A stretch of 64,000 nucleotides of DNA from Dendrocalamus latiflorus (taxonomy: Eukaryota; Streptophyta; Magnoliopsida; Poales; Poaceae). Positions 34,990 to 46,753 of this stretch are shown piece by piece (position 1 is the first letter of the stretch; the number at the start of each line of letters is the position of its first letter). The notes under the pieces were generated by a model that made no database searches, was not told the DNA's origin, and was given only the letters and a program-made list of their open reading frames with translations. Made by a program: the position numbers and the translations under genes. Where the stretch lies: NCBI GenBank assembly GCA_017311315.1, contig CM029638.1, positions 8,056,368-8,120,367 of the forward strand, read 5' to 3'.

Positions 34990-35209
34990 GTGAGTCTGTC
35001 AGCGACCCCAAACACTTCACTTTTTGCTCTCTACAGTTTGAGTGCATTAACCTGCTCAGACCTCCATGATTCACTCTAGCGACAGTAAATAATCAAGCCT
35101 AACGAGCCGAACTCGAGCTTTTTAAACAAGCCGAGCCTTTTTTCAGCTTGTTACTCTAATGAGCCGAGCCGAGCCAAGCCGGCTCGATATCCACCCCTAT
35201 GGGTATCGG

Positions 35210-35935
35210 CATTGCTGATGTCTGCCTGCATATATATTTTAATTTTGCAATATATCAAACCGCATCGCACAATACCAAAGTACTGACGTACTACAATTCA
35301 CATTTCACCGATCATTCGCATGTCGTAACCCACTACAATAACCTCGTACTATGAACTTCCTATCGGTTTTTCCAATGTACTAACGACATTACATTCATTC
35401 GTATTTAACCATAAATATTGCGTATTATTATTTTTTACATACCAAATTATTAAATTCTAACATAAATATTTACTGAATTTTGTAATATGTACAAATTTCT
35501 ACGGACGATTAATTTGTACGTTACGATGACTGAATTTTCTACAACTACAATTTTGTACGCATGCCAATTTGCTAACGATGCAAATTTTGTAAAACTATGT
35601 TCACTAATTTATACAACTACACACTTCTACGGCTGCTAATTTCCTAAAACTATATTAACTAAATTTTGTATACCAAAAATTTAACTATTTCTATCTATAT
35701 CTACAATTTTCTACAAACACTAATAGTCATATACAACATTGCAAATACAAAAAATACCTACAGTTGCTTCTTCCTCTTCTCTCGGCTTCTACGTCTGCTA
35801 ATTTTCTATAACTACATTAACTAAATTTTCTATACAAAAAATTGAACTATTTCTATCTACATTTCAATTTTCTACTAACACTAAATAAAAAATGTACTAC
35901 ATATACAATATTACAAATAAAAAATTGCCTGAATT
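35210..35935. other. AT-rich repetitive DNA, no gene
   Basis: Repeated phrases such as ACTAAATTTTCTATAC, CTAATTTTCTATAAC and ATTTCTATCTAC suggest decayed tandem or transposon sequence. Confidence 0.5.
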
Positions 35936-35937
35936 TG

Positions 35938-36064
35938 GTTCTTCCTATTCTCTCCTCCCCCTCCTTCCCCTCCTTCCTCTCCTCTCCCTCTCCTCTTCTC
36001 TCCTCCCTCTCCTCTCCTCTTCTCCCCTCCCTCTCCTTCTCTTCTCTCTTTTCTTCCTCTCCTC
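35938..36064. repeat. Polypyrimidine tract (TCCTCCC-type)
   Basis: About 125 bases almost entirely C and T on the plus strand (TCCTCTCC, CCTCCTTCC units). The frames open through it are simple-sequence artefacts. Confidence 0.9.
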
Positions 36065-36127
36065 GGCCGAACAAACTTCTTCTCTATTGAGCGAGGCGGC
36101 CACGGCCGAGTGCTCGGTTTTAACCCT

Positions 36128-36246
36128 CCCCTAGTCGCCCAACAGGCGGGCGACAACAATTATTCGCTCAACGGCTGGTGGATTGCCTGCGTGTCGCCTG
36201 GCCATTGGGCAATTGGATCTAGTCGCCCAACGGAGGACGACTAGAG
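36128..36246. repeat. Cluster of GTCGCCCAACGG-type short palindromes
   Basis: CTAGTCGCCCAACAGGCGGG, GTCGCCTGGCC and CTAGTCGCCCAACGGAGGAC recur within 120 bases. The last forms CTAGTCG...CGACTAG around a GC-rich loop. Confidence 0.5.
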
Positions 36247-36436
36247 CCTATTTCTGTAAAAAAATATTGACGCAGGTATATTTATGTTATTTCGAATAAA
36301 AACAAAATATTCATAAAAAAATTCCTCCAGCACAGTAGTCCTTGCAGCAGCAGTACTGCCTACCAACCGATGCTACAGTGCTCGGATTTTGGACAGCCTG
36401 GAAAGCAAAAGTTTGCAAGCTTGTGCCCTGGTTGTT

Positions 36437-36679
36437 GGGCCTGTTCTTTTTCTCCGAAGCTGGCGACTTTTGGCTTTTGCTACAGTATCTAACTTTCAAA
36501 CGGTGTATTTTATCAAGACGAGGTCTACAAGTTAAACGATGTACACGTTAAAAGCCCAACATCTGTACCAGTCAAAATCGCAAGTGAGTATCTCTCTCTC
36601 CGTAATATGTACCGTAAACAGCCAAAATTTAAAATTTTCAGCCAAAAGTCATAAGCCGCAGCTGTAGCCAAACAGGCCC
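36437..36679. mobile_element. Tourist-like MITE
   Basis: 243 bp with ends GGGCCTGTTC and, in reverse complement, GGGCCTGTTTGGC, flanked by GTT on both sides (36434-36436, 36680-36682). The interior has GGCTTTTGCTACAG and its inverse. Confidence 0.7.
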
Positions 36680-36689
36680 GTTACCAGAA

Positions 36690-37340
36690 ATGTTGGCCAT
36701 TTCTGCACTAGGCTACAAGTACTTAATGTGTGTTCACATGGCTCATTGATTAACAAGCGCCGGTTCAGTTAATACGGTGGTTCTTTTTATATTTATAGTT
36801 TAATTTTTTTATAGTAATTAGTTTTTAAATAGAATATTTTTAAAATAGTGTTTATAAATTAATTTAGTAGATATTATCCTGACTTCATCTATATCGACTA
36901 AAATCACACATAAGTATATCTCTGTATTCTCTCTCGAACAACTAAAATTCAAAAATATAAATCACAGTCTAAAAGAACTCACACAACATACGTGAGGGAT
37001 TATTTGACGCTTCCGTGTATCAGGTAGGCCAGATTACGGGCAGTGTCCACACAGCCCATGGTTGGAGACACAACGTACAACCATCGGTACGCTTACGTAC
37101 GTACAACATACTGCGCTCAAAGCCAGATAATCTTCGTTTTGTTGTCATGCAAATTAATAACTGATTGTTACATGTACATGAACACTCGTACAGATCACTA
37201 ATTATACATGGCCTCCCAGCTGCACATACGTACGTACCTAGCTAGTCTTCACATCACTGTATGACAGTCCAAGCTAGATACAAACAAACCACTAGAGTTA
37301 CATTACGGTACAACATGCCAAGAGTTAAGCCGGCCCAGAG
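36690..37340. other. Intergenic, no gene seen
   Basis: AT-rich, probably old MITE sequence (about 36786-36980) and unassigned DNA. Confidence 0.4.
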
Positions 37341-37347
37341 CTCTCTA

Positions 37348-37928
37348 GGGTCCGTTTGGCACAGTTCCACTACCGGCTCTTGGAGCCGTTTTGTGCCAAA
37401 CGGGGTAAAACAAAATAGCTCCACCCAAGGAGTCCCTTAAAACATGCTGAGACAAAATATATGTACGGGATGGAGCTGAAAAAAGTAGCTCCACCCGGCT
37501 CCATCCGCAGGCCCGCATGCCACTGTCCTTGTACTTTCGTGAATTTACGCGATCTGCCACTGGCTCTTCTATTCTCCCATTCCCGTTCCTCTGTTCGGTC
37601 TTCTCGTCTTCGACCGTGAAGGGAGCGCCGCCGCCATTAAATATTGGTTGCTAATACTTTGTGTTATTTTAACTTTTAATTTTTTTAATTCAAAATTACT
37701 TGGATGAAAAATCATGTAGAAACATACAGCTCTTGATGTTACTACAAGCCAAATAGACAGGGGTATATTGGATAATTGACATCTCTCAACCATGCATGAT
37801 AAAACAGGTGGAGCTGTTTTGCCAAACAGTTTACCAAAATAGCTCCAACTCCACCGGTGGAGCTGTTCGTGGAGCTGAAGCCAAAAAACACAACTTCACT
37901 TATGAAGTGGAGCCATGCCAAACGGGGC
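37348..37928. mobile_element. Tourist-like MITE (GGTCCGTTTGGCA type)
   Basis: 581 bp. The left end GGGTCCGTTTGGCACAG and the right end in reverse complement GCCCCGTTTGGCATGG are flanked by CTA (37345-37347, 37929-37931). The interior repeats AGCTCCACC/GGTGGAGCT motifs in both orientations. Confidence 0.65.
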
Positions 37929-37931
37929 CTA

Positions 37932-38450
37932 GCTCTCACCATCGCAGCGAAGTGAAGGTTACGTGGCTCCACAAACCAAGCCAGCCAGCCACTTGCAGCC
38001 ACCCTTATCCCCTACATAATCCAACCCGCCCGTGCAGGAAAAAAAAAAAGGCTGAGATTGAGATCGATGGCGAGAGCACATTATACTGATCGGTCGATCG
38101 AGCCATGGAAAAGGACGAGCGGCTCAGCCCAGATCACGTGAACAACAAAGCAGAGCGAATGAACCGAACGGCCTGGGTGGCTGGGTCTCCTTCGCACTTG
38201 CACAAGAAGCCAAATACCTCGCCACCTCCGCGTGGGTGTTGGCGATGGATGTACGTGCGTGACAATTTAGGGCTCGTCTGAGTGTAGGATTGCGAGCTAA
38301 CTGATCAAGATTTTGCAGGATTGCGAGCTAGCTGTTCAAGATTTTGCTCCGATGGTGAATGGTATCTTAAAAAAAATCTAAGTATTCACTTATCTTTTAC
38401 TCCGATATCTACAAAGTTATGAAGATTCGGATGGAAAGCCTACTCAAAAT
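37932..38450. other. Intergenic, no gene seen
   Basis: No supported feature. Confidence 0.4.
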
Positions 38451-38499
38451 CTGGAGAAACACCGAGCTGAACCACTGAGAAAAAACAGCAGATGCGGTA

Positions 38500-39115
38500 C
38501 TACTGCTGTTGATCTTGCGGTACTACCATGACCGGTCGGAAGACAAAGTGATCGGATACGACATAAATGATCGTCGACCAGTGAGTGGTCAAAACCAACG
38601 TGGTCGATAGCCAACGTGATCGGAATTCGACTCGAGTGGTCAATGACCAGAGAATGGTTGGAAACCAACGTGTTTGAAATTCAACTTGGTCGAGAGCCAC
38701 CATGATCGGAATTTGACTCGTATAGTCGATGACCAGAGAGCGATCGAAAACCAACGTGGTTGATGACCAGTGAGGGGTCAAAAGACTGACGTGGTTGAAA
38801 ATCAGTGAATGGTCGAAAACCCTATGTAGTTAAAAATCAATGTGGTTGAAATCAACATGGTCGAAAGCTAACGAGTGGTCTAAAACCGACGTGGTCAAAT
38901 CAAGTCAAAATACGACCAGTGAGCCGTCAAAAACCCAACGTAGTCGAGCCAAGTCGAAATACAACCAGTTAGGTCGACAACCACTGAATGGTCGAAACTG
39001 TAGTGGTCGAATCAAGTCAAAATATGGCCTATAAGGTGGATGACTAGCGAGTGGTCGAAAACCCAAGTGGTCGAAAAATCAATGTGGTTGAAAGCCTGCA
39101 AGTGGTCGAAAATCA
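38500..39115. repeat. Degenerate tandem array of GTGGTCGAAAACCAACGTGG-like units
   Basis: Over about 600 bases, phrases such as AACGTGGTCGA, GACCAGTGAGTGGTC and AGTGGTCGAAAACC recur at irregular short spacing. Similar GGTCGG wording occurs at the right end of the 23.8-26.1 kb fragment. It probably belongs to the adjoining LTR fragment. Confidence 0.65.
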
Positions 39116-39159
39116 GAGGAATCAGGGGATGAACAGAGGCTTTCAGCACAGTTTCAAAA

Positions 39160-40643
39160 ACCAAAATTGATGGAACTTTTAATCCGTAGATCCAGATGAT
39201 ATGAAACGTTGCAGGAATCTTCTCTAGGGTATTGTGAACCTATTTCAATAAACAATCATGAAAAATATGGCCAAAATTGAGAACTTTTCAGTTTATTAAA
39301 GGTTGCACCAAAACCGAATCAAAACCAAAATCGGTGAATACAACTTACTCATGGCTGAATGATGACCAAGATAGATCTAGATATATTCCCACATGTCACA
39401 GCAAGTTAGAACACCGATAAAATCAAGCCAAAAATGCTTGGATCAAGATATCATACTTTGATGCCAAATCAAGTAAAACCAGATTTTCATGATAATCTTG
39501 CTATCAAAATGCCTAGATGGGTGAAGATAGATTTCTAGAGATTGTCTCCATTTTTTATACATCCTTGGCACAGTAAGATCAAGAAAAAGGAAGAAAAGAG
39601 ATCAAAACCAACCTAATCAAGAGCAAATCAATCAAAACAAGATGGATCCATAGAGATACACAAAGATTGATGAATTGCTTACTTGAGATAGAAAGTTTTA
39701 TAGCCACTCCACCTTAGCGGACAAAGAGCAAACCAAATGCTCCACTCTCACACTCTAACCCTAAACAAAAGACCACATGAGAGAGTGGTTGGATTGTTAA
39801 CCACACATGTCTCTATCACAACCCCTTTTATAGGCGGGCAACCAGCCACCTACACCCTTTCATGGATCATATCCACTATTACAATGGGAAAAACACGTTA
39901 ACCCCACACATACGGGTTTACTCTCACAAGTTCACTTATGCACGTTTTTCAAAGCGCATAAGTGTGCATATGCTAAATCCTTAATCTTGATCCGTTTTGA
40001 TCAAACCAGCTCCACCTTGACCTAAACTGCTCTCCAACGCATCGCCCATGCGTCGCGGTTTTGGTCCAAGATGGTTTCCGGTATTTTAGTCAAACTACCA
40101 AAATACCCTTTGTTGACCTGGTCATTACCGCCACTGCAAGCAATCATCATGCTTGCCACGTGTAGGTATACCACTAGTTTGCCACGTGTTGCTAAGCCTC
40201 TCCCATTCTGATTCTACCGAACCACGGCTCATTAGACCCGTGCAAGCCACATGACGTCATCCGACCGTTCAAATTCGCCTTCAAGTTTTCCCGCCTTTCT
40301 CATGTCATGCTTGAGCTCACCGTCTCACCCAGCGTTCTTGATCATTCTGGGCTTCAACTCTTCCATGAGTCTAGCCCCGATCATCGCCGTTGACGCCAAG
40401 CGATAATGTACATCTAAAGACAAAGAAATCATTTCTAGGCACAAGTTTTTCACGACTTGAGCTATATTAGTCAAGACATGCATTATGTAACCTTAATGCA
40501 ATGACCTAGGTCATCCTAACTCAATCCATAACTCAAATTTTCAATTTCTGCCCAAAGCCAATCCAAACAAAGTGCAATCTTTACAAAATCACTTAACTAC
40601 ATCTCAAAACTTATAATGATTCATCGTAATAGTATCATGAACC
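39160..40643 (-). mobile_element. LTR-retrotransposon LTR fragment, minus orientation
   Basis: This resembles the fragment at 23.8-26.1 kb. In reverse complement it has a strong TATA-like TATAAAAGGGGTTGTGATAG (about 39830), followed by CACTCTCTCATGTGGTC wording. It is interrupted on its right by the young Copia element; the GAACC target at 40639-40643 belongs to it. Boundaries are uncertain. Confidence 0.45.
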
Positions 40644-41079
40644 TGTTGGATATTGATCTAGGCCAAACGGCCAGAAGAGGGAGACGTGGGTGTCACCCAC
40701 GTCTACGCGCCCTGATCGGGGGGGGGCTAACCGTTTTAGGGTTACGGTCCCCCGTTGCACAGCGCAATATAAACGTTGGAGTCCGGCCTCTCCTGTGATG
40801 AAGTTGATTCCCGTGAGAGCTAAAACTCCATACAAACCCTAAAGAACCGATCTACTGTGCGCTGTTAGCAACGGGAAGACCGTCGCCGCCGCTACTGCAG
40901 GACGCCGCCGGGGACGCTCCGACCTTCACCGACCTCTACCTCACGCCTGCATCACGCAGGCACGGGTCTTCGCTCATGGCGTTCATCGGTGACCGTAAGT
41001 CCCCCCGAATCCCCAATCCCTAGGTGTTCATGTTCAGTTCTAGGCTTAAGACTAAAGCATGATGATTAAGGACCTAACA
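40644..41079 (+). repeat. 5' LTR of Copia element
   Basis: 436 bp. It contains a GTGGGTGTCACCCAC palindrome near the start, TATAAA at 40768-40773, and toward its end an ATG (40976) followed 19 bases later by a splice-donor-like CC|GTAAGT. Confidence 0.95.
40768..40773 (+). promoter_or_regulatory. LTR TATA box
   Basis: TATAAA within CAATATAAACG. Transcription would start about 30 bases downstream, leaving the ATG at 40976 inside the transcript. Confidence 0.6.
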
Positions 41080-44000
41080 TTTGGTATCAGAGCCCCCTAG
41101 AACTTTTCTTGAACCCTAGCAGCATTTTTTATGTCTCGGATCTAGAGTTCTTGGGCTCGGGTAGAAATTAGAAGGAGGGGATTCGAAACCCTATTGGAAA
41201 CTCTGATGATAATCCCCAAAATATCGTTGTATCCCGAACCCTAGAACCGGAAATCCTGATGAAATCCCCAAAATGTCATGAATCCCCGAACCCTAAATCC
41301 CCAAATCAACCGAATCAAGCACAAAAAAAAAATGGATCGGGCGCGGGACTCACGGGTGGAGCCGCCGTCTCATGTGGGAGCCGCCAGCGTGGGGAGGGCC
41401 GCCGCCGCTACCGCTGTGCGCCGCACCGCCTTGAGGCGCCGCCGCTCCGCTAGGGCTACCTCCAGCCGAGCGCGCGCCGCGCCGCCCCACCCGAGTGGCC
41501 GCACCGCAGCTCCCCTCCGTGCGGGCCGCGCCGCCGTCGCGCGCCCGACTGCCGCCGTCGCCTTGCGCCGCTTCGGGGGCCGCCCCTGCCGCGCCACCGC
41601 GCGCTGCCGCTCCGCGTCGGGGCCGCCGCCGCCTCTACCGCCCCTCCACGCCGCTCCTCCGCGCACCGCCAGTCGCGCGCCCATCGCCGCCCGTGCTCCG
41701 ATTTTTTCGGGATGAGCCAGAGCAAATGGCATTAGGGTTAGGGTTTTTTTTTGGGTGCGGCGGTTTTGATCTGGCGCAAATCCCTCCGGACCGTCCGATG
41801 AGAATCGACGGACATGATGAAGGCGGGTGAGGGGGCAGCGGGCTGCAAGTCTTGCGCGTGGGCCTGGGGCGCTGATGGGCCGGTGGAGGGAGAGATAGGC
41901 CTGCGGGCCAAGCTGTTTCCCGCAGCATATATGGATTCATGTATATATTTCATGTATATTTCATGTATTTATGGTTTATCTCATGTTTATTTAATGATTA
42001 TTGATGTCACTTATGAAATTATTTACGGATAATGTTGCTAAGCTGCTGAAAATTATTATGCCTTTTTCCGCTGCGTAATGTTCTGCCCCTAATTGAATGG
42101 AACCAACGGGAAATTCAATTGGAGGGCTGTATTTAATTTTACATGCTATTACTCTTGACCAACGTTGATTGTAATTGCATGTAACCAATTATGTTTACTT
42201 TATTATGTTTAATTTTGCCATTACTCTTAGACCAACGTTAATTGTAATTGCATGCCTAAATTATGTTAAATTTTTCGCTTCTGCCCAACGGTGATGCGAA
42301 AAATTCTTATGAGCATGTTGTTAATCACACCAACGTGAGGTTAACTTTTCATGCAAATTAATTATGCGCTTCCTAATGTAAATTTTATAATTTTTTTTCA
42401 GCTGCTTCTGTTTCGGCTCATGTAAATGCTATTGAGCCACTTAATGGTAGTAACTTCCAGAAATGGAAGTTTACACTTATGACGACTTTTCAGCTCTTGG
42501 ATCTGGACTACGCGTTCAGATTCGATGAGCTTGTCGCTCCTACTGATGGGGAGGACAATTATGATGACAAAATGAAGGAATATAAAGCTAATGCTGAGAA
42601 GTGGGAGCGGTCTAACCGTGTTTCACTTGCTGTGATGAAAAACTCTATCAGTGAGGCAATAAGGGGAGCAATCCCTGAAAAGGAAAGGGTAAAGGACTAT
42701 TTGTCCTCCATCGAGGATCACTTTAAAGGGTCCTCTAAAGTTTATGCTACCACACTGATGCACAGGCTCATGAACACTAAGTACAATGGTACTGGAAATG
42801 TTCGTGAGCACATTATGACTATAATCAATATTGCTGCCAGACTTAAGACAATGGACATGGCTATTTCTGATGGTTTTGTTGTCCATTACATTATGATGTC
42901 TCTTCCCAAGCAATTTGAAGCTTTCAAGGTGAACTACAACACCATTAAGGACAAGTGGACCATGAGCGAGTTGATCGCTAATGTTTCACAGGAGGAAGAG
43001 AGGCTCAAGGCTGAGGGGGCTACTGATTTTGTGAACCAAGTCGGCTCCTCAAATAAGGCTGGTCCCTCTAGAAATAGAGGTGGCTACAAAGGAAAGGGAA
43101 AGAAGGAGCAAACCTACTCCCCTTATCAGAAGCCACAGAAGCCACAGCACCCACAGCATCCTAAGGCGCCTAAAAACGCTTCAGGACCTGGGAGCTCAAA
43201 TGAACAGAAGAAAAGTGGTGAATGTTACTTTTGTCAGTCGAAGGACCATTTCAAAGATGATTGTCCTGGATGGCTGAAATGGCTCGCCAAGAAAGGTACT
43301 TATGAAATCACTTTTGTTGATGAAACATTTTATACTGATTTTCCAATAAATTCTTGGTGGATTGATTCTGGTGCCACTGTGCACGTTACGAATTCCTTGC
43401 AGGGATTCCATATGTTGAGAAGTCTCAGAGGGGAAAGAAGCCTTAGAGTGGCTAATGGGATGGAAGCCGAAATTCAAGCTATTGGTTTTGTAATGAAACT
43501 TAATGATGTTCTTTATGTTCCCTCGATGAGAAGAAACTTGATTTCCATTTCATTATTAGATAATGATGGATATTCTTGTAATTTTGGACACGGAATGTGT
43601 TTGATTTATTTTAATAATGATAATGTTGGTCGTGCCATCCGACACGACAAGCTTTATATGTTATCCCTGCAAGATTCTCCTATATCCATGAATGTATGTG
43701 ATGTGAATAAAAAGCGCAAGCGAATTGATGAGACTTCGTCGAAATTGTGGCACTGTCGTTTGGGCCACATTTCGAGGGGGAGAATTGAACGTCTCATTAA
43801 AGAAGAAATTCTCCACCCTTTAGACTTTAATGATTCGGATGATCATTGCCTCGATTGTATCAAAGGCAAGTATGTAAAGCAAATAAAGAAAGGTGCTACT
43901 CAAAGCACAGGGATTTTGGAATTAATTCATACCGACATATGTGGTCCTTTCCCTGTGACATCAGTGGATGGTTATGATTCTTTTATCACGTTCACTGATG

Positions 44001-46561
44001 ATTACTCACGTTATGGTTACATCTATCCTATTAAAGAAAGATCGGAGGCACTTGATAAATTTAAGATATTTAAGGCTGAAGTTGAAAATCAGCACAATCT
44101 AACGATTAAAGTAGTGCGCTCGGATCGTGGGGGAGAGTATTATGGGCGACACGCAACTTATGGGCAGATTCCTGGTCCTTTTGCCAGGTTCCTACAAGAA
44201 AATGGTATAGTCGCCCAGTATTCAATGCCTGGTGATCCCCAGCAAAATGGAGTTGCGGAAAGAAGAAACCGCACCCTTATGGACATGGTTCGAAGTATGT
44301 TGAGTTACTCCACTTTGCCTGTAAAGTTATGGATGGAAGCATTAAAGACCGCTGCACACATACTCAATCGGGTTCCCAGTAAATCAGTGCCCAAAACACC
44401 TTATGAATTATGGACTGGGAGAAAACATAGTTTGAACTACCTCCATGTGTGGGGTTGTGCAGCTGAAGCTAAAGTATTTAACCCACATATTGGGAAATTA
44501 GATCCCAAGACTGTGAGTTGCCATTTTATTGGCTACCCTGATAGGTCTAAAGGGTACCGATTCTATTGTCCAGATCGTACCACAAAATTTGTAGAAACAA
44601 GGCACGCTGTGTTCTTGGAAAATGATGGCATCAGTGGTGACTTGGAGCCTAGGAAAATTGATCTTGAGGAGAAGCGGATTTATGTTGCTTCACCGCTAAT
44701 CCGACAGAGTGTTTTTCCTATGCCCCAAATGGTTGTGCCCACAGTTGATCCTGTAGTTGCAACTCCTGTTGCATCTCTAGTTAATTCTGTGGCCACTCCT
44801 TCTGTTGAGGGCTCTGAAAATACAAGTGCAATACCTAATGCTGAGCCTTCACAGCCCTCTGTGACAATTAATGAACAACCTGATGAGCCTACTAATGAAC
44901 CTGTCAGGAGATCACAACGAGTGAGGAGATCTGCTATCTCAAGTGATTATGAGGTTTACTTGAATGAGGATGATCTTGAGAAGGCAGATGATCCTAGCTC
45001 TTATAAGGAAGCTATGAAGAGTAAGGATTCATCTAAGTGGCTAGATGCTATGAAAGATGAAATTAAGTCTATGGGCGATAATGGTGTATGGGACTTAGTA
45101 GAAATTCCTAATGGAGCCAAAACAGTGGGCTGCAAATGGGTCTACAAAACAAAACGTGACTCCAAAGGGAGCATCGAAAGGTTTAAGGCGAGACTTGTAG
45201 CGAAAGGTTTTACACAAAGAGAAGACATTGACTATAATGAAACCTTTTCGCCTGTCTCAACCAAAGATTCATTTAGAATCATAATGGCGCTCACAGCACA
45301 TTTTGATTTAGAGTTGCACCAAATGGATGTTAAGACTGCATTCCTGAATGGAGACTTGTATGAGGACGTTTACATGACACAACCGGAAGGTTTTGTTGTG
45401 GAAGGCGAGGAACATTTGGGATGCAAGCTAAGGAAATCCATATATGGCCTGAAGCAAGCTTCTAGACAATGGTACCTTAAGTTTGATGAAATCATAAGGA
45501 AATTTGGATTTAAGGAGAATGATGTTGATAATTGTACATATGTTAAGTTCAGGGGGAGTAATTACACCTTCTTAATTCTTTATGTGGACGATATATTATT
45601 GGCCAGCAGCAGTGTGGACATGCTGCGGGAAACTAAAAGATTTCTCTCGTCCAATTTTGATATGAAGGATCTCGGTGAAGCATCTTATGTTCTTGGTATT
45701 GAAATTCACCGAGATAGGTCCAAAGGAACATTAGGTTTATCACAAAAGGCATACATTGACAGAGTACTAAAGAGATACAATATGCATAAATGCTCTGCCT
45801 CGCCTGCTCCTATTGTTAAGGGCGATAAGTTTGGGAAATTTCAATGCCCAAAGAATGACTATGAATCTGATCAGATGAAGGCTATACCTTACGCTTCTGC
45901 TGTCGGAAGTATTATGTATGCTCAAGTATGTACGCGCCCTGATTTAGCTTTTGTTACCGGGATGCTTGGCAGATATCAGTCAAATCCAGGACCGGACCAC
46001 TGGAAAGCCGTTAAGAAAGTCCTACGCTATATGCAAGGCACTAAAGGTCACATGCTCACATATAGAAAAAGCGATAACCTTGAGGTTGTCGGCTATTCTG
46101 ATGCTGATTTTGCGGGGTGTAAAGACACTAAGAAGTCCACATCAGGTTACATTTTCACCCTCGCAGGAGCAGCAATATCATGGAAAAGTGTAAAGCAAAC
46201 ACTTACTGCATCGTCGACAATGCAGGCTGAATTTGTGGCATGTTATGAGGCTACCGGGCAGGCTGTATGGCTTAAGAACTTTATCCCGGGATTGAGAGTG
46301 GTAGACAGCATTTCTAAGCCACTCATTTTGTACTGCGATAATCAACCCGCAGTTTTCTATTCGAGTAACAACAAGTCAAGTGCAGCTGCCAAGCACATTG
46401 ACATAAAGTATCATGTTGTGAAAGATAGAGTCCAGGATCAAACAATTAAGATTGAGCATATTGGAACTAAATTTATGCTTGCGGATCCGCTCACAAAAGG
46501 CTTACCACCCAATAATTTTCGTGATCATGTTGCCGGCATGGGTTTAATGGAGAGCCTGTGA
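40976..46561 (+). CDS. Copia gag-pol polyprotein, probably from a spliced start in the LTR
   Basis: The long frame 42402-46561 is open with no break. Its first internal ATG (42479) is a poor start because gag homology (AIEPLNGSNFQKWKFTL) lies upstream of it in the same frame. That upstream part begins right after TTTTTTTTCAG (acceptor at 42401). In the 5' LTR, ATG GCG TTC ATC GGT GAC C is followed by GTAAGT. Splicing 40976-40994 to 42402 keeps frame, giving 4179 nt, 1392 aa. Landmarks (residues in this model): CCHC knuckle CYFCQSKDHFKDDC near 281, protease WWIDSGATVH near 325, integrase HHCC from about 457, reverse transcriptase YVDD near 1067, RNase H YSDADFAG near 1238. The intron model is inferred from sequence; the enzyme assignments are secure. 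Confidence 0.9.
41082..41093 (+). other. Primer-binding site
   Basis: TGGTATCAGAGC, three bases after the 5' LTR, complementary to the 3' end of initiator methionine tRNA, as in most plant Copia elements. Confidence 0.9.
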
Positions 46562-46742
46562 TCCTGGAATAAGAGGACCATATATAGTAACCAAACTCCC
46601 ATGAAGTATTATGTTATCCGATCGATATAGAAGGGAGCACTATAAGTACTGATGTCCAGCGGTACTTAATTGACTGTTGTGAAACATTACTTTGGTGTGA
46701 ACTTTTATTGAGAAAGGGCTTATGATGTTTAGCCTTACGATC

Positions 46743-46753
46743 AAGGGGGAGAA
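46743..46753 (+). other. Polypurine tract
   Basis: AAGGGGGAGAA directly abuts the 3' LTR and would prime plus-strand synthesis. Confidence 0.85.

Larger units (their letters stand above)
34184..35199. mobile_element. hAT-type element carrying two host gene fragments (Pack-hAT)
   Basis: The 1016-bp element has ends TAGGGGTGGACA and, in reverse complement, TAGGGGTGGATA, with a perfect 8-bp duplication TGGGTATC (34176-34183, 35200-35207). Its outer 200 bp on the left and 110 bp on the right are GGCTCGGCT/GAGCCGAGC repeats, like the MITE at 24.7 kb. The middle (about 34470-35000) is GC-rich and consists of an AP2/ERF 3' fragment and a GDSL-esterase 5' exon, in opposite orientations. There is no transposase. 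Confidence 0.88.

Noticed and set aside
41259..41940. Several 64-145 codon frames downstream of the Copia 5' LTR
   Set aside because: They lie in the GC-rich leader, which is probably an intron, and differ from gag; the true frame joins at 42402.
42479..42481. First internal ATG as the Copia polyprotein start
   Set aside because: Gag-like residues continue upstream in frame to a splice acceptor, so this methionine is internal (about residue 33).
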